64,000 nt of DNA, from NCBI GenBank assembly GCA_050633785.1, contig JBOEHE010000020.1, positions 62,001 to 126,000 of the forward strand. The letters are read 5' to 3'. Below are positions 17,323 to 24,385 of the stretch, in pieces. This stretch comes from CALKZN01 sp050633785. GTDB taxonomy: Bacteria; Pseudomonadota; Gammaproteobacteria; Arenicellales; Arenicellaceae. How positions within the stretch are numbered: the stretch's first letter is position 1; each line of letters begins with the position of its first letter. Under the pieces are notes generated by a model. That model was given only the letters and a program-made list of their open reading frames with translations. It was not told the DNA's origin and did no database searches. The position numbers and the translations under genes are program-made.

Positions 17323-18057
17323 ATGGCCAGATCATTGAAACTGATAAAAACTCTTAAGAAGCAGCTAAGAGCTGAAGGCATTACTTACCGCGAACTCGCC
17401 AAGAGGTTGCAACTTTCTGAATCAGCCATCAAACATATGTTTGCCAGCAATAATTTATCGCTGAAGCGCATGGATGCTATCTGCGAACAGTTAGGTTTGG
17501 AACTCAGTGATCTGGTCTTAATTGCTGAAAGTGATACACCCAAAATCGCTCAGCTATCACTGGAACACGAAAAGGAACTGGTCAACGATATGAAGCTGTT
17601 GTTAGTTGCCTATTGCGTGGTGAACTATTGGACTCTGGATGACATTATAGGCAAGTACGCACTGAGCAAGACTGAATGTATTGTTTACCTGGCTCGCCTG
17701 GACAAAATGAAAATGATCGAATTGCATGCCAACAACCATGTACGGCTATTGATTTCCACCAACTTTGCATGGCATCGAAATGGCCCTATAGAACGATTCT
17801 TTCGCCAACAAGTGCAGACGCAGTTCTTCAGCAGCGACTTCAGTGGTTCCGGTGAATTGCGACTGGTAAAAAATGGCGATATCAGCTTGAAGTCACGACA
17901 ACAACTGACCGAGAGACTCCTTGCTGCTGGCGAATTATTCGAAGAAATAAGCCACGAAGAACGCAATACGCCGGCGGACAACAAGCAAGGCACGACTATG
18001 GTTCTGGCTATTCGTCAATGGCAATTTCAAGCCTTTACTGCGTTAGAACACCAATAG
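17323..18057 (+). CDS. XRE-type HTH transcriptional regulator
   Basis: The N-terminus (residues about 8-65) is a Cro/C1-type helix-turn-helix: ITYRELAKRLQLSESAIKHMF followed by a recognition region. The C-terminal 170 residues form an uncharacterised domain with few Cys, perhaps a sensor or oligomerisation part. AAGGA lies 8 bases upstream of ATG 17323. The gene is divergent from the PspA-like operon with 131 bases between them, the usual arrangement for a local regulator, so it may control that operon and itself. Confidence 0.8.
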   Translation: MARSLKLIKTLKKQLRAEGITYRELAKRLQLSESAIKHMFASNNLSLKRMDAICEQLGLELSDLVLIAESDTPKIAQLSLEHEKELVNDMKLLLVAYCVVNYWTLDDIIGKYALSKTECIVYLARLDKMKMIELHANNHVRLLISTNFAWHRNGPIERFFRQQVQTQFFSSDFSGSGELRLVKNGDISLKSRQQLTERLLAAGELFEEISHEERNTPADNKQGTTMVLAIRQWQFQAFTALEHQ

Positions 18058-18192
18058 TAATAACCACTATAGTTGATCTTATCCGAACAACTACAGTGTA
18101 TTCGCATGGCTTAATGAAGGGACAAAAACCCTGTAACATCCTGTAAACATTAATCTTATTTTGACAGGAGTATTTCTCAGGTTAGAATAGAC

Positions 18193-19326
18193 TTGTTATC
18201 GCTTTTTATCGAAACGATTCCTGCGGAGGCTGCCAACAACGAAATGCTTGTTAAAATCATATTATTCGCCGGATGCTTTTTTGTTCTAACCCTTGCCTTA
18301 GGACAACTGTTTATCAAGCGAAAATCTACGGCGAATTATATATTGATTATCTTTTTGCTTATTTGCAGCATATGCCTGTTCAGTGGTTCATTTCGATTGC
18401 TGGGCATTGCGGATTACTTTCCTCACTTAAATAAAGCGTATTTACCCTTCTTTTGTATAACCGGCCCCATAGCCTATTTTTATAATCGCTGCATTTTTGA
18501 AGGGTATGTACCACAGCGAAAAACTCTATTACATCTCATTCCAAGTATCTGCTGCTTTTTGCTTTCCATTCCTTTTTATCTGGAAACCTCCGAGTTTAAA
18601 ATTATTTATATCGAAACCAATCTATTTAATACCACTACAACCATGGTTTATCTGGCCACACGCATTGCCGAAACCAGTTTACTCGTTTATTTGAGCCTGA
18701 CATTACTTTTTTTGCGTAAGCTTTATCTAACTCATGAAGAAAAAAACATAGATCCTGGTGAAATTAAAGCAATGCTGTTTGTTATATCACTGGCTATGAT
18801 AGCCGCTATCTGTCGACCAATAGGAGCTGTCAATGAATTTTGGACTATGAGTATGCTGATCCCTGTCATGATGATTTGCCTGACAATGATTGCTCTTTAT
18901 TGCATAAGCCATCGCTATCCAAGACTATTAAGCTTGAGCAGCATCCAACACAAAATAACCCGGAAAAAATCTGGAGACATAGAACAGCTTAAGCATTACA
19001 CCCAGACTATCGTAGACCAGAAACTGTTTCTGGACCCGGATATTACTGTTGGCAAATTGGCGGCAAAACTGAATACTCAGGGACGCTGTCTATCTGAGTT
19101 GATAAACAATACTACCAATAACAATTTTGTCAGCTTTATCCATGCATTTCGTATTGACCACGCTAAAAAACTATTGATCGAAAACCCGGAACTTTCTGTG
19201 CTACAAATTGTCTATGCTTCGGGCTACAACAGCAAATCCGCTTTTTATACCCAGTTTTCCAACTCAATGAACCAGACCCCTTTCGAGTTTAGGAAACAAA
19301 ATCATAAAATACACAATAACAACTAG
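18193..19326 (+). CDS. Membrane-bound AraC-family regulator
   Basis: The first 230 residues contain about seven hydrophobic helices, followed by an AraC/XylS DNA-binding domain with two HTH motifs (VGKLAAKLNTQGRCLSELI; VLQIVYASGYNSKSAFYTQF ending TPFEFR). This architecture occurs in membrane-embedded one-component regulators. A TTG at 18193 would extend the frame; ATG 18244 (MLVKIILFAG) begins directly at the first helix and is an equally good start. A second protein of the same type begins at 63337. The target is unknown. Confidence 0.8.
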   Translation: MLSLFIETIPAEAANNEMLVKIILFAGCFFVLTLALGQLFIKRKSTANYILIIFLLICSICLFSGSFRLLGIADYFPHLNKAYLPFFCITGPIAYFYNRCIFEGYVPQRKTLLHLIPSICCFLLSIPFYLETSEFKIIYIETNLFNTTTTMVYLATRIAETSLLVYLSLTLLFLRKLYLTHEEKNIDPGEIKAMLFVISLAMIAAICRPIGAVNEFWTMSMLIPVMMICLTMIALYCISHRYPRLLSLSSIQHKITRKKSGDIEQLKHYTQTIVDQKLFLDPDITVGKLAAKLNTQGRCLSELINNTTNNNFVSFIHAFRIDHAKKLLIENPELSVLQIVYASGYNSKSAFYTQFSNSMNQTPFEFRKQNHKIHNNN

Positions 19327-19335
19327 GGTCAGTTT

Positions 19336-19482
19336 GTGTCATTTTTCAGCTTGCATAGAAAAGGGTCGGGTATCAGCTTTTCTGACAGCAAACGTTCTGA
19401 ATGCTATCGCACAGTTTTCGCTTATATCGATCAGCACCTGCAACACATTTCAACAGATATAGACGATCTGACACAATTTTAG
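19336..19482 (+). pseudogene. Fragment resembling an AraC-type regulator N-terminal HTH segment
   Basis: An open frame from GTG 19336 to TAG 19482 contains CYRTVFAYIDQHLQHISTD and IDDLTQF, resembling the first helix of the AraC HTH domain (R..V..YI..HL......L..L) and then stopping. It is in the same frame as the preceding AraC-type gene, but that gene already has a complete domain. Confidence 0.35.
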
Positions 19483-19517
19483 TCAAAGTCTGCCCTTTGC
19501 CCCCCTCGACCTTTCAC

Positions 19518-19721
19518 TTAAAAACTGATCTCCAGACCAGCGATATAATCAGATTGAAAATTAACCGCTATTTCTTCGGCAAACGAATAATAGTGTTGTC
19601 TGGGTCATTTCAAAACAGTGAGTTGACTCCCGGTTCCAACTCACGCAGTCGAATGTGCAACACCAGAGGCTTTCGCTCACCCCCCCCTGCTTCAACCGCA
19701 TAAGTCCTGACCATGCTTTAA
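19518..19721 (-). pseudogene. Frameshifted C-terminal remnant of an outer-membrane barrel
   Basis: Three minus-strand pieces in different frames read VLHIRLRELEPGVNSLF, NDPDNTIIRLPKK and NFQSDYIAGLEISF before a stop at 19518. The last is a typical outer-membrane beta-strand ending in Phe. Two frameshifts and an internal stop separate them, and a run of eight G/C bases (near 19680-19688) marks one likely slippage point. Confidence 0.4.
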
Positions 19722-19772
19722 CCCCATAAATGAGTCGTCAGTCGTTCAATCTCAAAGACGTTAGTAAATCTT

Positions 19773-20657
19773 CTATAGCAACAGTTGCCGGTCAATCCAG
19801 CAACGAAACTGCTGGACTTTGTTTTTATGCCTTTTATAAGCCGGACTGATAAAATAATATCCATAGGAACTGGCCATGCCTAAACTCTCCGGTTGACATA
19901 GCTGACCTTCTTTTAATAAGTCTTCACATAGGAATCTCGGCACCAGGCCTATGCCAAAACTCTGCAGAGCAGCTTGAATAACCATATAAAAATGTTCGCA
20001 ACCAAAGCCTTCAGCATCTCCTGAAATATCAACATTGTATCGCTGAAAAAACTCACTCCATAAATCAGGTCGAGTCGTCAAATTCAGCAGCTTATGTCGA
20101 GTCAAATCTTCGACACTATCAATCGGGTTAATTGCCAATAATGCCGGACTGGCGATAAGAACCAGATTTTCAGTGAACAATAACTCCGCATCATTATAGC
20201 CATGTTCCTGAGGCAAACACCGGATAGCGGCGTCTGCATTATTTTTTGACCAATCGACCAAACCGTCGGCAGAGTCAATATGCAACACTATTTCCGGGTG
20301 GTGCTTCTGAAAATCGTCAACGCGAGGAAACATCCAAAGAACACTTAACGAAGGAATAACATCAATCGTCAACATTTGTTGAGGTTGATTGTCAACAAAT
20401 TTACGGGAACCGTCTTCAAGCAGATCAAGAGCCTGCGACACAACCAACAGAAACTCTCTGCCAGCATTAGTTAACTGAACATGACCTGCATGCCGTTCAA
20501 ACAGACTTTCTCCCAGATACACTTCCAGCAATCTTACTTGTTTGCTGACCGCACTCTGAGTAACAAATAACTCGTCTGATGCTTTGCTAAAGCTTTCAGC
20601 CCTGGCTGCAGCTTCAAACACTCTAAGTGCATTTAATGGCGGCAGATTTCGTTTCAC
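19773..20657 (-). CDS. LysR-family transcriptional regulator (GcvA-like)
   Basis: The 294-residue protein has the LysR winged HTH at residues 6-65 (LNALRVFEAAARAESFSKASDELFVTQSAVSKQV, read in parts) and a substrate-binding domain thereafter. The PPLNALRVFEAAAR start is typical of the GcvA/AmpR branch. The start is GTG 20657, preceded by AAGG. It is divergent from the aminotransferase-BKACE-TRAP locus and is therefore its likely regulator, sensing an amino acid or catabolic intermediate. A long perfect dyad lies in the shared promoter region. Confidence 0.85.
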   Translation of the reverse strand: MKRNLPPLNALRVFEAAARAESFSKASDELFVTQSAVSKQVRLLEVYLGESLFERHAGHVQLTNAGREFLLVVSQALDLLEDGSRKFVDNQPQQMLTIDVIPSLSVLWMFPRVDDFQKHHPEIVLHIDSADGLVDWSKNNADAAIRCLPQEHGYNDAELLFTENLVLIASPALLAINPIDSVEDLTRHKLLNLTTRPDLWSEFFQRYNVDISGDAEGFGCEHFYMVIQAALQSFGIGLVPRFLCEDLLKEGQLCQPESLGMASSYGYYFISPAYKRHKNKVQQFRCWIDRQLLL

Positions 20658-20749
20658 CTTGATTCCCAGACACTCTCATTGATTAAAGTTCTTTGCTTAA
20701 GTATAGCAAGTAGATCCAAGCATTGATCAAATAGCTGACTATCACAGCG

Positions 20750-20782
20750 TGAGTTATTTTCATACCTGTCGAAAATAACTCA
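20750..20782. promoter_or_regulatory. Perfect 12-bp-arm dyad in the divergent promoter region
   Basis: TGAGTTATTTTC (20750-20761) and its exact complement GAAAATAACTCA (20771-20782) flank 9 bases. It lies about 60 bases upstream of the aminotransferase start and 93 bases from the LysR start. It could be the operator of the LysR protein or of another regulator, or an mRNA-leader hairpin. Confidence 0.55.
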
Positions 20783-20843
20783 TTTGCATTGCTTGATTAC
20801 TTCAACTCAAAATAGACCTCACAACAAAAATGATATCTCACTA

Positions 20844-22163
20844 ATGAACAACGTTTTTCACCGCCACTGTCACAGCCAATTGCCTACTGCCGATTACGGT
20901 GACGGTGTTTATATTTATGATACTGATGGTAAACCTTATCTGGATGCCTGCGGTGGAGCGGCGGTATCATGCCTGGGACATAACCATCCTGTAGTAAAAA
21001 CCGCTATAACAACTCAATTAGAAAAAATAGCTTATGCCCACAGCGGTTTCTTCACCACCCAAGTTGCAGAAGAGCTGGCAACACAATTAGCAGCAATTGC
21101 TCCAGGGGACTTGAATCACACTTACTTCACCTGCGGCGGCTCAGAAGCCGTAGAAACAGGGTTGAAATTAGCCCGCCAATACTATGTGGAACGCGGCGAA
21201 AACAAGCGTCATAAATTCATTTCACGACGCCAAAGTTACCACGGTAACACTCTGGGTGCGCTGGCGGTTGGAGGCAATCAGTGGCGACGAGAACCTTATT
21301 CACCCTTACTGATTCAAAACTACACGATTGCTCCCTGTTATTCTTATAGAGACCGACCAGATAGTGAATCACCCTTTGAATACGGGCAACGAATGGCCAA
21401 TGAACTGGAAACCATGATCCTCTCAGAGGGCGCAGACACGATCATTGGTTTTATCGCCGAACCCGTTGTCGGTGCAACAATGGGAGCAACCCCAGCTGTT
21501 GAGGGTTATTTTCAACGTATTCGCCGTATTTGTGATCAATACGGCATTCTGTTGATTCTCGATGAGGTCATGTGTGGCATGGGCCGCACGGGAACTTGGT
21601 TTGCTCAGGAACAAGATAATGTTCAAGCCGATATAGTCACTATTGCGAAAGGACTTGGTGCTGGCTACCAACCTATAGGAGCCACGATATGCAGTGACTC
21701 CATTTACAACACCATTCGTGATGGCAGCGGTTTCTTCCAACATGGGCATACCTACATGGCACACGCCACGGCTATGGCCGGATCACTTGCAGTCATTAAC
21801 ATCTTGCACAATGAGAATCTGGTAGCTACCGTTCATGAACGTGGGCAACAATTACATAAAAAGCTGCAAAGCCGCTTCAATCAGCACCCTAATGTGGGTG
21901 ACATTCGTGGCCGAGGTTTATTTCTAGCCCTGGAATTAGTCGCTGACAAACACAGTAAAAAGCCCTTGGCTCCAGAATCAAAAGTACATGACAAAATTAA
22001 AGCTGCTGCCATGAATCTGGGCTTGATGATTTACCCCATGGCAGGCACCATCGACGGTCAATCAGGCCATCATATCTTATTGGCCCCACCATTTATTATC
22101 AGCGAAAACCAGTTAGATGAATTAGTCGACAAACTGGAACAGGCAATCACTACCGTATTGTAA
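20844..22163 (+). CDS. Class III PLP-dependent aminotransferase
   Basis: The enzyme moves an omega-amino group to a keto acid. The 439-residue form starting at ATG 20844 (MNNVFHRHC) is preferred to a TTG at 20784 because it gives the family's normal N-terminus. Motifs: GEAVETGLKLA-like stretch after YFTCGGSEAVE, SYHGNTLGAL, LDEVMCGMGRTGTWFA, and the PLP-binding Lys in TIAKGLGAGYQP. It is the first gene of the unit, one base before the BKACE gene. The substrate cannot be named; coupling with BKACE suggests that the product is, or leads to, a beta-keto acid. Confidence 0.85.
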   Translation: MNNVFHRHCHSQLPTADYGDGVYIYDTDGKPYLDACGGAAVSCLGHNHPVVKTAITTQLEKIAYAHSGFFTTQVAEELATQLAAIAPGDLNHTYFTCGGSEAVETGLKLARQYYVERGENKRHKFISRRQSYHGNTLGALAVGGNQWRREPYSPLLIQNYTIAPCYSYRDRPDSESPFEYGQRMANELETMILSEGADTIIGFIAEPVVGATMGATPAVEGYFQRIRRICDQYGILLILDEVMCGMGRTGTWFAQEQDNVQADIVTIAKGLGAGYQPIGATICSDSIYNTIRDGSGFFQHGHTYMAHATAMAGSLAVINILHNENLVATVHERGQQLHKKLQSRFNQHPNVGDIRGRGLFLALELVADKHSKKPLAPESKVHDKIKAAAMNLGLMIYPMAGTIDGQSGHHILLAPPFIISENQLDELVDKLEQAITTVL

Positions 22164-22164
22164 G

Positions 22165-23007
22165 ATGACTTTAGAAACACCTTTAAAAAATAGACAGGTG
22201 CTACTGATTGTAGCCCCCAATGGAGCACGGGCCAGCCAGCATGACCATCCTGGCATTCCGATAACACCTCAAGAACTGGCTGAAGAAGCTTGCGCCTGTG
22301 CAGACGCAGGCGCTGCAATGATTCATATGCATGCTCGCGATCAACATGGCAAGCATTCACTTGAGATTCAAGACAATATAAATGCGATCAGAGCCATCCG
22401 TGACGCTGTTGGACAAAGACTTATCACTCAAGTGACTACCGAAGCTGTAGGCCTGTATTCACCAGAACAACAGATAGCGTTGATTCAGGAACTTTGCCCA
22501 GAAGCAGCTTCATTCGCCCTCAAAGAACTGGTTCCCAATCAGGAAAGCGAAGAAAATGCCGCTGACTTTTTCGCCTGGGTGAATAAAAACAATATCCTCG
22601 CACAGTATATTCTGTATTCAAATGACGATATTGAACGCTACTTTTCGCTGAGAAAATCAGGCGTTATCCCTGCTGGACAACATCATCTGTTATTGGTTCT
22701 GGGCCGCTATTCCAAGACCCTGCAATCCAGTCCTGATGATTTAACCAACATGCTCAGTCCGCAATTATTATCATCAGAAACTCGCTGGGCTGTCTGTGCT
22801 TTTGGCTCCAGCGAATATGAATGTCTCAGTGCAGCAGTCAGTCTAGGCGCTGATGTCCGTATTGGCTTTGAAAACAACCGTTTAACACCAACGGGGGATA
22901 TCGCTGAATCAAACTCAGTCCAAGTAAAGTCAATAGCAAGTGAAATACAGGAACAAGGTCATTTTCTGCACACAGCGCAAAGTGTTCGAGAACTATTTTC
23001 TATCTAA
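22165..23007 (+). CDS. DUF849/BKACE-family beta-keto acid cleavage enzyme
   Basis: BKACE enzymes condense a beta-keto acid with acetyl-CoA and release acetoacetate plus a new CoA ester. The 280-residue protein has the family opening APNGARASQHDHPGIPITP and the metal-ligand HMHARD segment (His at about 53 and 55), and ends with VRIGFENNRL. The segment that in well-studied members reads GGHVRVG, with the third His ligand, reads GADVRIG here, so this is a divergent subgroup. Start ATG 22165 is one base after the aminotransferase stop. The pair is followed by a TRAP importer, so the three probably import and degrade one compound. Confidence 0.75.
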   Translation: MTLETPLKNRQVLLIVAPNGARASQHDHPGIPITPQELAEEACACADAGAAMIHMHARDQHGKHSLEIQDNINAIRAIRDAVGQRLITQVTTEAVGLYSPEQQIALIQELCPEAASFALKELVPNQESEENAADFFAWVNKNNILAQYILYSNDDIERYFSLRKSGVIPAGQHHLLLVLGRYSKTLQSSPDDLTNMLSPQLLSSETRWAVCAFGSSEYECLSAAVSLGADVRIGFENNRLTPTGDIAESNSVQVKSIASEIQEQGHFLHTAQSVRELFSI

Positions 23008-23209
23008 GCACGTGTTTTCTCTGTACAAAAAGCAAGATCAATTCTATGGTGTATACTGAATCATACGTAAATCGCATAAGGTTGTATCCACTTATAACGC
23101 CTATGGTATTTTCTACACACTATATAGAGACGCACGAAGCAAGGTATTTTCAGCTGAGCGTGATAGTAAAGAAATATCATTAAAACTAAAACTACATAGA
23201 GGTACTTTC

Positions 23210-24172
23210 ATGAAATTTAAAACCTTACTAACGTCTATTGCCTTAGCAACTGCAGGCTTCAGCACCAGTGCCAATGCCAACGAATTCGTTACTATTGGTA
23301 CTGGTGGTGTTACTGGAGTTTATTATCCAACTGGCGGAGCAATATGTCGTTTGGTCAATAAAAGTAGAAAGGATCATGGCATTCGTTGTTCAGTTGAAAG
23401 CACAGGCGGTTCAGTCTATAACATCAACACCATTAGAGCTGGTGAATTGGACATGGGCGTCGCTCAGTCTGACTGGCAGTTTCATGCCTATAATGGTTCA
23501 AGTAAGTTTAAAGACGCTGGAGCATTCGAAGATTTACGCGCTGTATTCTCGGTTCATCCCGAGCCATTCACCGTCGTTGCCCGTAAAGATGCAGGCATCA
23601 AAAACTTTAATGACCTGAAAGGCAAACGCGTTAACATTGGCAACCCTGGTTCTGGTCAACGCGGCACCATGGAAGTTCTGATGAACGCCAAAGGCTGGAA
23701 AACATCGGATCTTGCTTTAGCTTCCGAGCTGAAAGCAGCTGAACAATCAAAAGCACTCTGTGATAATAAAATTGATGCAATGGTGTATACCGTTGGTCAT
23801 CCAAGTGGCTCAATCAAGGAAGCAACCACCTCCTGTGATAGTGTATTAGTCACGGTTGATGGTGCTGATGTTGAAAAGTTAGTTGCAGATAATGACTTCT
23901 ATCGTACAGCAACCATTCCTGGAGGCATGTACTCCGGCAATGCTGATGACACTGTCACTTTTGGAGTTGGTGCAACATTCGTCACCTCTGCAAAAGTCTC
24001 TGAAAAAGTAGTCTATAACGTCGTTAAAGCAGTATTTGAAAATTTTGATGACTTTAGAAAACTTCACCCGGCATTTGCCAATCTGAAAAAAGAAGAGATG
24101 GTTAAAGATGGTCTTTCTGCCCCACTCCACCCTGGCGCAGCAAAATACTATAAAGAAGCAGGTTTGATGTAA
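23210..24172 (+). CDS. TAXI-family TRAP transporter solute-binding protein
   Basis: The 320-residue periplasmic binding protein has a signal peptide (residues 1-23, cut after ANA) followed by EFVTIGTGGVTGVYYPTGGAICRLVN, the hallmark of TAXI binding proteins, and VESTGGSVYNINTIRAGELDMGVAQSD. Such proteins bind carboxylate substrates (often glutamate-like or aromatic acids) and deliver them to the membrane complex. ATAGAGGTACTTTC precedes the ATG. The next gene is the matching permease, and the genes before it are catabolic, so it should bind the compound they use. Confidence 0.9.
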   Translation: MKFKTLLTSIALATAGFSTSANANEFVTIGTGGVTGVYYPTGGAICRLVNKSRKDHGIRCSVESTGGSVYNINTIRAGELDMGVAQSDWQFHAYNGSSKFKDAGAFEDLRAVFSVHPEPFTVVARKDAGIKNFNDLKGKRVNIGNPGSGQRGTMEVLMNAKGWKTSDLALASELKAAEQSKALCDNKIDAMVYTVGHPSGSIKEATTSCDSVLVTVDGADVEKLVADNDFYRTATIPGGMYSGNADDTVTFGVGATFVTSAKVSEKVVYNVVKAVFENFDDFRKLHPAFANLKKEEMVKDGLSAPLHPGAAKYYKEAGLM

Positions 24173-24202
24173 ACAGCTTTCCTTTAATTCGTTTTTATTT
24201 GG

Positions 24203-24232
24203 GCCAGCGCTATTGAGAAAAATAGCGCTGGC
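24203..24232 (+). terminator. Intercistronic hairpin between TAXI binding protein and permease
   Basis: GCCAGCGCTAT (24203-24213) pairs with ATAGCGCTGGC (24222-24232) in a perfect 11-bp stem with an 8-base loop. No strong T-run follows, so it more likely stabilises the 3' end of the binding-protein mRNA or attenuates read-through, giving more binding protein than permease. Confidence 0.65.
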
Positions 24233-24385
24233 TTAAGTATTTTTATGTAATGGCTGTATCCGTAACATTGTGTTCTTTACCCATCAAACTACGAGGATTT
24301 ATTGAATTCCTCTAATCAGTAGCACTTACTGAACTGCGCATACTGCATTACATTTTTATCTACTTTTGATAAAGAGGCATTGCTT

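Larger units (their letters stand above)
19327..19772. other. Non-coding stretch with two gene remnants
   Basis: Between the AraC-type gene and the LysR gene there is no intact gene. A plus-strand piece resembling the start of another AraC-type regulator (19336-19482) and minus-strand broken frames resembling the end of an outer-membrane barrel (19518-19721) indicate past gene loss here. Confidence 0.45.
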
